Of a stretch of DNA of 20,039 nt, positions 1-7,306 are shown piece by piece (the first letter of the stretch is position 1; every line of letters starts with the position of its first letter). Source of the DNA: Candidatus Caenarcanales bacterium (lineage in GTDB: Bacteria; Cyanobacteriota; Vampirovibrionia; LMEP-6097). Under the pieces are notes generated by a model that saw only the letters and a program-made list of their open reading frames with translations, did not search any database and was not told the DNA's origin. The position numbers and the translations under genes were made by a program. The stretch lies in NCBI GenBank assembly GCA_022447685.1, contig JAKVAO010000052.1, forward strand, positions 1 to 20,039. Reading direction: 5' to 3'.

Positions 1-369
1 AAACTTTTAACCTTGGAGCTGATAAAACAAAAAATGACAAAATTTGGAATTTACACAAAATATTTTACATTACCTTTTCTTGCTTTCTTGGCTTTTTCTT
101 ACGCCTTGGTGTGATATCCAAATCTAGTTTTCTTGCTATTCTAGATATTCTTTGTTTACCAGCCTGTAATTCAGTAGCAATCCTAGTTACACCATAGCCT
201 CTATGCTTTTCTTTGACTTCCTGAATTTTTACTGCAAATTCTTTATCTTTTAAATCTTGTTTTGATTTTAGATACAAAGAACTTCTGGAGATTTTGAAAA
301 TCTCAGCTAAAGCTGTCTTTGTAGATATTTTCTTTGAAGTAAATTCTTTGATTAAAGAAGTTTTTTTTC
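1..369 (-). pseudogene. IS3-family transposase OrfB, broken N-terminal part
   Basis: In the -1 frame after the A8 run the sequence reads on without a stop as KKTSLIKEFTSKKISTKTAL and onward into the HTH_21-type segment 'EKHRGYGVTRIATEL', a hallmark of IS3 OrfB (usually YGYRRI). It continues to KKPRKQEKVM and stops at about 63. The expected continuation before the DDE integrase core, 'IPNFVIFCFISSKVKS', which resembles the IPN...CPIS segment of some IS3 OrfB proteins, appears at 1-50 in another frame behind a further stop. The catalytic core is outside the window. A free start at TTG 277 is not meaningful; expression would be as an OrfAB fusion. At least one indel and one nonsense change make this a pseudogene. 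Confidence 0.65.
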
Positions 370-597
370 CTTATCAAGCTCAAGGGTTAATCTTCCAATG
401 ATTTTCTTCAAATCTTCATTTTCTTTCTTTAATTTATTTAACTGCAAAATTTCTTGCTTTGAATCTGCTTGCTTATTCAATCTTTTGTATATATTATTAA
501 TGGTTATATTATATTCTCTTGCTAAACTCGCTATTGAATTACCTTCCTTCATTTTCTTTACAAGTTCTGACCACTGTTCATCTGATAATCTTGGCAT
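352..597 (-). CDS. IS3-family transposase OrfA (helix-turn-helix protein)
   Basis: This 81-residue protein is the DNA-binding first ORF of an IS3-type element. Residues 1-43 (MPRLSDEQW through IYKRLNK) look like the usual OrfA helix-turn-helix, with 'SIASLAREYNI' as the recognition part. Residues 50-81 form a heptad-like, Lys/Leu/Glu-rich leucine zipper typical of OrfA dimerisation. AAGGGA lies about 8 bases before the ATG and can serve as ribosome binding site. The gene ends just after eight consecutive A (361-368 on the other strand); a -1 slip there would fuse OrfA to the OrfB frame that follows. OrfA itself looks intact. Confidence 0.8.
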   Translation of the reverse strand: MPRLSDEQWSELVKKMKEGNSIASLAREYNITINNIYKRLNKQADSKQEILQLNKLKKENEDLKKIIGRLTLELDKEKKLL

Positions 598-717
598 GCT
601 TTTCCCTTAAAACGTTACTAACTTGTCTATTATATTAGGGGGCTAGCAATGTCTAAAAGTATTTCTTCTATATCCATTAATTTATTAATTCATGGATAGC
701 TAGATTTGGTCAGGCTT

Positions 718-746
718 TTGCCACTCTCTTTAACTTAGCTTAATCT
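718..746 (+). promoter_or_regulatory. possible sigma-70-type promoter for the triple-ClpX operon
   Basis: TTGCCA at 718-723 is separated by 17 bases from TAATCT at 741-746, about 80 bases before the ATG at 830. It lies between the IS3 end and the gene, the only room for an operon promoter here. Such matches are common by chance in AT-rich DNA, so this is tentative. Confidence 0.25.
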
Positions 747-829
747 TTAGTGCTTTTGCCCTGTTAATATCAATAAATGCTCAACATAACACTTGTATCT
801 CTAGATGATGGAATTTAAAGAGATGTTTT

Positions 830-3800
830 ATGAATACAGTTAATGTTAATGGAAACCAAAGAAGTCAATCTTTAGGTCTCAGATTAAATGATAGAAAAGT
901 TTTTAGAGAATACATAGACCAACTCCCTAAAGTTGGTTCTCATTATTTATTACCTCTAGAGGCTAATAGAATAGCTTTATTATCGGAAGAACAGTTTGAA
1001 TATTTAAAACCTCCTGCAGCAGTTAATCCAAAAAAAATTTTTAATGCTACCAAAAATAAGCAATGGAATGATGAAGTTTCTGGAAGAGTAACTCTATTAA
1101 CTTTAAATGAGCAGGCTTTAGTCTTAGATAGGATGATAACTCATTTACCGAGCCCCAAGGAAATCTTTGATAATGTTACCAGGGCAAATAAGCCTATCTT
1201 CAGAGAACTATCCATTATTAATAGTGCAAAAGATAGAATCACAGACAGTGCCGCTAATTTTATGGCTAACCAAGCGATTCAAAGAATGGATGACCCAGAA
1301 GTTTCCCCTAGCTCTACCGAAGATACAGGTGGAGATATTGATCCAGATGAGTTAGGCTTTAATCTTAATCAGTTGATGAGAAGTAACAGTTCAGTGGTAC
1401 CGAATTTGAATACCTCTGGGCAAGTCGGGATTCAGGAAAATATAGTCCCTCAAGAACTGCAAGATTATTTAGATAGATTTGTTATCGGTAACATACATGC
1501 AAAAAAAGTGTTATCAATAGCAGCCCATTACCATGCTCTAAGAGCGGTTCTTAATACTAATTCAAGTAGTTCTAAGAAGAATCAAATACAGAAATCAAAT
1601 GTTTTAATGATTGGACCTACCGGTTCTGGTAAAACTCTTATTCTCTCTACTTTAGCTAGAAAAATGGAAGTGCCATTTGTAACAGTAGATGCTACTACTT
1701 ATACTCAAGTCGGTTACCACGGCAATGATCCTAGCAAAATGATACAAGAGTTATTTAATGCAGCAGAAGGTGATGTTGAAGCTACTAAATACGGCATTAT
1801 CTTTATTGATGAGGGTGACAAGTTAGCTTCTCGTGGTAGTAGTCAGCAATCATCGTCTAAACGTGCGCTTCAGCAAAGTATGTTGAAAATTGTTGAAGGT
1901 ACTGAAGTTGAGGTTAATTCTAGTAGCGGTAAAGTAAGTATTGATACCTCAAATATATTATTTATTATCGGTGGAGCTTTTGTTGGGCTTGAAGATATTA
2001 TTAGAGAAAGAGAAGATGCTGAAGATGCAGCTTTAACTGAACCTTTAGTAAGAACTGGAGATCTTTTTGCCAGAGCTACTGAAGATGATTACGAAGAGTT
2101 TGGCTTAATCCCAGAGTTTATAGGACGTTTTCACCAGAAAACTTATTTAGAAAAACCTTCTTTAGATGTCTTTAAATCAATTCTTACTAAGTCTGAAAAT
2201 TCAGTTCTAAAGCAGTTTCAGAGGTTGTTTAATTTTGATGGTAATGTTCTAGAAATTACAGATGATGCTATTGATAGTATTGCAGAAGAGGCTATGGCTA
2301 GAGTAACTGGTGCTAGAGCTTTGAGGACTATATTGAATGAAATTCTTTTCGATGCCATTTTTGAATTGAATGGTAGAGGCGGACAGATTTTAACTATTGA
2401 TGTCACTGAAGAAGATGAATATAAGGTGGATTCTATTCCAAACCCTGATGTTGACGCTGTAAAAGATATGAAAATGTTAAGTGAGGAAATAATCTATGGT
2501 GATTATTACTTAGATAGAATCAGAGAAAGACCAATGAAACCTAAAGATATTAATGATGCTTTAAGTTTAGAAGTTATCGGTAATAATCACGCTAAGAAGA
2601 CTTTAGCAAGTGCTGTTTATGCACATCAAAGAAGAATAGTTTATAATCATTTTGCTAAAAATGCTGAAGATCAGCCTGAGATTGAAAAGTCAAATGTTTT
2701 ACTTCTCGGACCAACAGGTTCTGGTAAAACTTTGATATTAAATACTTTAGCCAAATTTTTAGGTGTACCTTTTGTATCTGTTGATGCTACTACATTCTCT
2801 GAAGCTGGCTATATAGGTTCTGATCCTGAAGATATGGTTAATCAACTTTATATACAGTCAGGTTACAGTACCGAAGAGACAGAAAGAGGAATTATTTATA
2901 TAGATGAAATTGATAAACTAGCTATGGGCTTAGAGGGTAATCGTTCTGAGCACCAGAGAGCTACTCAACAAGCTTTTCTTAAATTAATTGAAGGTACTGA
3001 AGTAAATGTCGGTGGATATTCTTCAAGTAAAGTTGATACCAGCAATATCTTATTTATTTGTGGTGGAGCCTTTGTTGGTTTAGAAAAGCTCCTTGAAATG
3101 GATGGCTTGGAGATTGATGAACATTCTCCTTTCGAAGAGGTTTTATCAGATGATATAGCAAACTTTGGTTTAATACCTGAGTTTGTTGGTAGGCTTCCAG
3201 CACTAACTCATTTGCAGTCTCCGACAGAAGACACTTATAAACTTATTTTAATGAAGCCTAAAAACTCTTTGTTTAAGCAGTATAAAAGGTTACTTAAGGA
3301 AAATCAACACAATCTATCAATTACAGATGCTGCAATTGATATTATTGCTCAAAGAGCTCATAGGCTAGCGACAGGTGCAAGAGCTTTGAGGGCTGTTATG
3401 GAAGAAATTCTGGCTGGGGAAATGTTTGAGCTACCAGGAATGAACCCGCAGGATATAGTTATTGACAGTGATAGTGCTGGTGGTATTGAAATTAAACTCT
3501 CGGATGCTACTGATATAGAAGAACCTGAGGTCTTTGAACTTCAAGTCTCAAGTCGTGACTCAAAGCTTGAGAGTTTACAGGAGCATATCCCAACGCCTAG
3601 TGAAATTAAGGCAGAACTTGATAAAAATGTTATAGGGAATGAAGAGACGAAAAGAGTTTTAGCTACTGCTGTAAACAGTCACTATACTAGAACTCTTCAT
3701 AGACTTAAAGATAATGATGAACCTGTAATTGAAAAAACAAATCTTTTATTATTAGGTCCGACTGGTTCTGGTAAAACCCACGTCTTAAAGACTTTAGAGC

Positions 3801-4546
3801 AAGATTTGAAAGTTCCTATGGTTATAGTTAGTGCTACTGATTTTACGCCAGTTAGTTATAGAGGGCGTGATCCAGAGCAAGCTGTGGTAGATTTACTTTC
3901 TCATTGCCGAGATGTTGAACAATGTGAAAGGGGCATAATTTTTATTGATGAATTTGATAAGTTAGCTCTAGGGACTGGTGATCCTAATCGAGATGAACAT
4001 AATCGTGCTATTCAGCAAGGGTTTTTGAAATTGATAGAAGGTACTACCGTGAGTGCTGGAAGGTATACCGTCGACACCAGCAATATTTTATTTATTTGTG
4101 GTGGTGCATTTGTTGGTATGGAAAAGATTTTAACTGATAGAGGTGTGGTTATCGATAAGGGAAAACCTTTTGATGCAGTTGATGCAGTAGATATAGTTTC
4201 ATATAAATTAATACCTGAAATCACCGGTCGTATCCCAACTATTATTGATTTAGAAGCACCTAATTTAAATACGTTTAAGATGATGTTACTTAAAACTGAA
4301 AACTCTCTTCTTAAGCAAAAGAAAAAGGAACTGTCAGTTTATGGACACGAATTATTCTTCCATGAAAGCTCTGTAGACAGGCTTGCACAGCTGGCGACAG
4401 AGAGACCTACTGGTGCTAGGGCTTTGAAAACTGTGTTAGACGGTGCATTACAAGATCTTATGTTTGATGCTCCATCATTACCACCTCAAAAAATTGTGGT
4501 TAAAGTTGTAGATAAGGAATTCCTCATCGAGCAAACTAATAAATAA
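830..4546 (+). CDS. triple ClpX-type AAA+ unfoldase (three ATPase modules in one chain)
   Basis: This 1238-residue protein carries three full ClpX-like AAA+ modules. Module 1: Walker A GPTGSGKT 262-269, pore-loop GYHG 295-298, Walker B IIFIDEGDK (DE 327-328), arginine finger R433 in LIPEFIGRF, sensor-2 TGARALR from 493. Module 2: Walker A 627-634, pore-loop GYIG 660-663, Walker B DE 692-693, R788, TGARALR from 848. Module 3: Walker A 976-983, SYRG 1009-1012, Walker B DE 1040-1041, R1134, TGARALK from 1194. Sensor-1 'TSNILFI' occurs in each. All nucleotide-handling residues are kept, so all three modules may be active. Normal ClpX is about 420 residues with one module and forms hexamers; two of these chains could give six modules. 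The first 230 residues lack cysteines, so there is no ClpX zinc domain, and I see no IGF-type ClpP loop. AAAGAGA precedes the ATG; the next gene starts 15 bases after the stop. Confidence 0.93.
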   Translation: MNTVNVNGNQRSQSLGLRLNDRKVFREYIDQLPKVGSHYLLPLEANRIALLSEEQFEYLKPPAAVNPKKIFNATKNKQWNDEVSGRVTLLTLNEQALVLDRMITHLPSPKEIFDNVTRANKPIFRELSIINSAKDRITDSAANFMANQAIQRMDDPEVSPSSTEDTGGDIDPDELGFNLNQLMRSNSSVVPNLNTSGQVGIQENIVPQELQDYLDRFVIGNIHAKKVLSIAAHYHALRAVLNTNSSSSKKNQIQKSNVLMIGPTGSGKTLILSTLARKMEVPFVTVDATTYTQVGYHGNDPSKMIQELFNAAEGDVEATKYGIIFIDEGDKLASRGSSQQSSSKRALQQSMLKIVEGTEVEVNSSSGKVSIDTSNILFIIGGAFVGLEDIIREREDAEDAALTEPLVRTGDLFARATEDDYEEFGLIPEFIGRFHQKTYLEKPSLDVFKSILTKSENSVLKQFQRLFNFDGNVLEITDDAIDSIAEEAMARVTGARALRTILNEILFDAIFELNGRGGQILTIDVTEEDEYKVDSIPNPDVDAVKDMKMLSEEIIYGDYYLDRIRERPMKPKDINDALSLEVIGNNHAKKTLASAVYAHQRRIVYNHFAKNAEDQPEIEKSNVLLLGPTGSGKTLILNTLAKFLGVPFVSVDATTFSEAGYIGSDPEDMVNQLYIQSGYSTEETERGIIYIDEIDKLAMGLEGNRSEHQRATQQAFLKLIEGTEVNVGGYSSSKVDTSNILFICGGAFVGLEKLLEMDGLEIDEHSPFEEVLSDDIANFGLIPEFVGRLPALTHLQSPTEDTYKLILMKPKNSLFKQYKRLLKENQHNLSITDAAIDIIAQRAHRLATGARALRAVMEEILAGEMFELPGMNPQDIVIDSDSAGGIEIKLSDATDIEEPEVFELQVSSRDSKLESLQEHIPTPSEIKAELDKNVIGNEETKRVLATAVNSHYTRTLHRLKDNDEPVIEKTNLLLLGPTGSGKTHVLKTLEQDLKVPMVIVSATDFTPVSYRGRDPEQAVVDLLSHCRDVEQCERGIIFIDEFDKLALGTGDPNRDEHNRAIQQGFLKLIEGTTVSAGRYTVDTSNILFICGGAFVGMEKILTDRGVVIDKGKPFDAVDAVDIVSYKLIPEITGRIPTIIDLEAPNLNTFKMMLLKTENSLLKQKKKELSVYGHELFFHESSVDRLAQLATERPTGARALKTVLDGALQDLMFDAPSLPPQKIVVKVVDKEFLIEQTNK

Positions 4547-4561
4547 TCTCTAGGAGAATAT

Positions 4562-5650
4562 ATGATAAATCTTAATCGAAATAACGCAAATCAAGCAATG
4601 ACGCTAAAAACAAAAAAAATAAATAAAGCAGCTAAAAAAGCTGCTGAAAAACTTAATGATGAGAGTTTACGTAGTATTAAGCTTATGTTTGATTATCAAG
4701 AAAATGGTAAGCCGACGTTTAATGGTACTAATGTTCAAGATTTAACTGCTACTGAATTAGATAAGAGAAATAATGTCTTAATGAAAGAGCTTACGATGTT
4801 AACTCTAGAAAACCCTTATGCTGTTCAACAGGATCTTTTAAAGCTTCTTCCTTACTACGTTCAAGACCCTGGGAATTTTATGGAAAAAGCTTTTAATGGA
4901 AAAATTGAAACTTTAAATGAGTTGAATTTTAGTTCTGAAAACACCATGGGAGCCAGATTCTGGAATGATCTGTTCACAAATCCTAAAAAGAAACAAGAGC
5001 TGAAGGGTATTTTAAATGCAACAGATGTGATGATTAATAATATTTCAGGAGTTGAAGATAGTGTATTAAACCCTATCCGAAAACAGATGGATACCCGCTC
5101 ACATAAAAGAACCGTGATTGCACTTGGTACAACTACTTTAAGTTTAATATATTTAACACAATTCTCTGCAATTAATCAGTCTCTTGTTAATCTGAAGGAT
5201 AAAGCTTTGGAAAGCTTACCTGTAGGTACTGAATTGGTTAATAATGTTTCTTCTGATAAGATTTTAGAGTTATCGAATGGTTTTGTTAGCTCCGATAACT
5301 CAAGTAAAAGTGATGTGGTAAATATAGCGAATGAACTTCTATATGGAAATTCAAATACTGAAAATTATCGAATAATTAGACGTGATAAAGACTTGATTAC
5401 TAATGATGATGGATCTAAGAGTTTGAAAGTGAAAATTGATACAACTGGTGATGCAGAGGCTGAGTTCTTAGCAAACTTAGTTCTATTTAGGAATGAAGAA
5501 ACTACCGAAACTATGGTATTGTTTGTGCCAATTGAAAATAATGAACAAAAAGTCTCCTTTAGTCAAGAGATCATCTTGATTTCAAATAGTGGAGACTTTT
5601 ATAAGTCCTCAAAGGCAATCCCTGAGCTTGATAAATATTTAACTCCTTAA
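4562..5650 (+). CDS. single-pass membrane protein, shared C-terminal domain, family member 1
   Basis: I do not recognise a named family for this 362-residue protein. Residues 1-180 are charged and probably helical and cytoplasmic. A hydrophobic stretch at about 184-202 (TVIALGTTTLSLIYLTQF) looks like one membrane segment. Residues about 231-362 form a domain that recurs in the leftward proteins ending at 5987 and 12881: a DKILEL/NEILDK helix, a linker, a TNELL-like helix, beta-rich strands with an (F/V)xA(N/D/E)(L/V/I) segment and VLFVPIE, and a closing AIPELDKYL. The gene begins 15 bases after the triple-ClpX gene behind AGGAG, so both are almost certainly co-transcribed and translated together. 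This suggests a membrane partner or anchor for the unfoldase (inference). Which side the C-terminal domain faces cannot be settled; the Lys/Arg-rich N-terminal flank suggests outside. Confidence 0.8.
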   Translation: MINLNRNNANQAMTLKTKKINKAAKKAAEKLNDESLRSIKLMFDYQENGKPTFNGTNVQDLTATELDKRNNVLMKELTMLTLENPYAVQQDLLKLLPYYVQDPGNFMEKAFNGKIETLNELNFSSENTMGARFWNDLFTNPKKKQELKGILNATDVMINNISGVEDSVLNPIRKQMDTRSHKRTVIALGTTTLSLIYLTQFSAINQSLVNLKDKALESLPVGTELVNNVSSDKILELSNGFVSSDNSSKSDVVNIANELLYGNSNTENYRIIRRDKDLITNDDGSKSLKVKIDTTGDAEAEFLANLVLFRNEETTETMVLFVPIENNEQKVSFSQEIILISNSGDFYKSSKAIPELDKYLTP

Positions 5651-5986
5651 TTAATAAAATTTATTATAAGATAGTTGATAATATTTCTTCAGAAAAAACA
5701 TACTCGCAAAACCCGCTCTAGCAAAAGACTCTTGGGTTAGTATGGATATGATTTTGTAAAAAATTGCAACAAAAATATCAGTCAATAGGACTGAGAAATT
5801 AGGGATATGTAAGGACAGACCAGTAGCGTGTTAAAAATTTCTTCTCCGTACTCTCGGTAACAATGTGTGGTGCTTAGACTAGTCACGGTCAGTTTTAATT
5901 TCGGAGTCAAACTACCAAAAATAATCGCTGACTAAGTAATATATACCCTTTTTCATGCTGCCTGGTGCTAGCATATCATGTGGGTT
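5651..5986. other. 336-base non-coding gap between converging genes
   Basis: No credible reading frame lies between the stop of the rightward operon and the stop of the leftward gene. The strand-symmetric hairpin at 5778-5794 is the clearest element. The part from about 5810 to 5970 is less AT-rich than its surroundings and contains complementary short segments (for example CTTAG near 5873 and CTAAG near 5932). It could be a structured 3' tail of the leftward transcript, but I match it to no known RNA family. Confidence 0.4.
5771..5794 (-). terminator. likely intrinsic terminator of the leftward gene
   Basis: TCAGTC (5778-5783) and GACTGA (5789-5794) pair perfectly around the loop AATAG. Read on the minus strand the hairpin is followed by TATTTTTG, the order expected for an intrinsic terminator. 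It sits about 190 bases after the stop codon of the leftward membrane protein gene. The stem is only six pairs, so strength is uncertain. Confidence 0.45.
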
Positions 5987-7237
5987 TTACTTTAAAATTT
6001 TGTCTAAGCCAGGAATCTCTGTTTCAAACTTCTCAAAAGTACCGTCATTACCTATGTAATAGATAGGATTTGAGCCTGATACCTCTCTTGGTACTACTAA
6101 GATATACTTTTCAAAAATACTAGGATCATCATTTGTAAACAAAGTAACATCTGCAACATATTCAGAATCTTGGTAAGGGTTACTTATTTTTAATACTGCA
6201 GTATGAGATCCATCTTTATTTTCAACTATATCTTGTTTACCTTTTGCTATAACTTTCATCAGTTGTGTTTCTGAATTTTGTAAGAATAGTTCATTTGTAA
6301 TATTTGAAATATCTGACTTGTCTGGATTTTGATTACTTTTAAAGCTGCTAATTTTATCTAAAATCTCATTAGAACTTCCTTCAACTAAAGACGGACTCGC
6401 AGGAGTAAGATCAATAGGGTTTCCTTTGATATTATGAACTCCAAATGGATCTGCTAAGCCTAAACCTAACATTGCTGAACCTACTATTGGTAAACCAAAC
6501 ATTAATAACTTTTTACCATTAAAAGCCTGGCTGTTAGAAGCATTATTATTGGCTTGATTAGTCGAATTATTATTCTTTGGTTGATTTCTAGAATTTCTAC
6601 CTTCAAGGTAATAATCTAAATTTATTTGTGAGTCTAGTAAACTTACATTTTCCATGAAACCTTCACCCTGGTTTGCATTAAGAACAGAGTTGATTGCATT
6701 GTCTGCTTCTGTAAATAGAGCACTAAATACAGTTCCACTTACAATTTTCTGTCCTTTCATCTGAGTCCAAAGTTCTTGAGCTTGACCTTTTTCCATGTCT
6801 TTCATAGCTTCTTCAGTTTTAATGCGGTGATAAAATGTCACTTGATTCTGCCCCAGATCTTCAGCAATCTCTGACACGGGACCATTAATCATATCTTTAC
6901 TAAGAGATTCTATAGCTTTGTCTGAATTATTTTCAGTTAATTGATCTAAAGCATTTTTTAATTCGGTATTATTTTTAATATTGTCTATGGTAGTTCTGAT
7001 TAGATCTGTTTTTACTGTTCTATCTAATTCAGTACCCTCTTCAGCCCCAGTAAGAGCCTTCGCTAGGCTTTTTGCTTTGAAGGACATATCTAACTCAACT
7101 ACAAAAGTCTGATCTGGTGGTGGCTTAACACCGTTGCCTTGTACAACATTTCTTCTGTCAATCACACCGTCCTTGAACTTCTTTTTAAGTTCAGGCATAG
7201 TTTTTAATAATCCAGGATTAGCTGCAGCTATAAACAT
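5987..7237 (-). CDS. single-pass membrane protein, shared C-terminal domain, family member 2
   Basis: This 416-residue protein is unnamed. Residues 1-45 are a Pro/Lys-rich leader. Residues about 46-235 are helical and Asp/Glu/Asn-rich, ending in an Asn/Gln-rich linker. A hydrophobic segment at about 246-264 (LLMFGLPIVGSAMLGLGLA) is the single membrane span. After it come a Pro/Ser linker (DLTPASPSLVEGSS) and the shared domain at about 290-416, ending IPGLDKILK. It starts with ATG 7237, in divergent orientation and 69 bases from the giant protease-like gene, so the two are probably co-regulated. No strong ribosome binding site is visible and no other in-frame start lies upstream. The N-terminal 190 residues match the leftward pseudogene at 12881, showing the divergent pair was duplicated as a unit. 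Confidence 0.8.
   Translation of the reverse strand: MFIAAANPGLLKTMPELKKKFKDGVIDRRNVVQGNGVKPPPDQTFVVELDMSFKAKSLAKALTGAEEGTELDRTVKTDLIRTTIDNIKNNTELKNALDQLTENNSDKAIESLSKDMINGPVSEIAEDLGQNQVTFYHRIKTEEAMKDMEKGQAQELWTQMKGQKIVSGTVFSALFTEADNAINSVLNANQGEGFMENVSLLDSQINLDYYLEGRNSRNQPKNNNSTNQANNNASNSQAFNGKKLLMFGLPIVGSAMLGLGLADPFGVHNIKGNPIDLTPASPSLVEGSSNEILDKISSFKSNQNPDKSDISNITNELFLQNSETQLMKVIAKGKQDIVENKDGSHTAVLKISNPYQDSEYVADVTLFTNDDPSIFEKYILVVPREVSGSNPIYYIGNDGTFEKFETEIPGLDKILK
6358..6460. repeat. 103-base near-identical block, copy 1
   Basis: This block matches 13291-13393 with 6 differences by eye in 103 positions (about 94%), no gaps. It encodes the linker after the membrane segment of the leftward proteins (core GNPIDLTPASPSLVEG). 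Sequence on both sides, within the same genes, is far more diverged. Confidence 0.85.
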
Positions 7238-7306
7238 ATATATATATAAAGGATATTCTATACATTTTTGAGTGAATTATTTTGAATTTTAACCTTTGTA
7301 TAATAT
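7238..7306. promoter_or_regulatory. divergent intergenic promoter region
   Basis: These 69 bases separate the two divergent genes and must hold their promoters unless transcription enters from elsewhere. A perfect TATAAT lies at 7299-7304 on the + strand, with no good -35 box at 16-18 bases. A TA-repeat (7238-7248) abuts the leftward ATG. Because TATAAT lies two bases before the ATG at 7307, either the rightward message would start inside or beyond that ATG, or the box is a chance match. The same region is deleted in the second copy of the module. Confidence 0.4.

Larger units (their letters stand above)
1..648 (-). mobile_element. IS3-family insertion sequence remnant, right part
   Basis: This is a leftward-reading IS3-type element whose far end lies outside the window. 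It holds an orfA gene and the start of orfB joined by a run of eight A residues on the coding strand, the classic IS3 frameshift arrangement. The outer end is placed at 647-648 because the reverse strand there reads TGCTAGCCCCCTAATATAAT, with the TG terminus and C-rich start common in IS3 terminal repeats. The matching repeat and target duplication cannot be seen. OrfB has at least one frame lesion near 60, so this copy is probably inactive. Confidence 0.7.

Noticed and set aside
830..4546. Three separate clpX genes misread as one
   Set aside because: The frame runs without a stop through all linkers, and no internal ribosome binding site plus start stands at the module boundaries.
5700..5740. 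AACCC...GGGTT hairpin as terminator of the rightward operon
   Set aside because: The stem is short with a long loop and no T run follows on the + strand.
5651..5986. tRNA, tmRNA or SRP RNA in the gap
   Set aside because: No tRNA T-loop, CCA-type end, tmRNA end or SRP tetraloop motif could be found on either strand.
5940..5990. TGCTAGC resembling the IS3-type outer end at 640-648
   Set aside because: Only seven bases match; the C-rich continuation of the repeat is absent.
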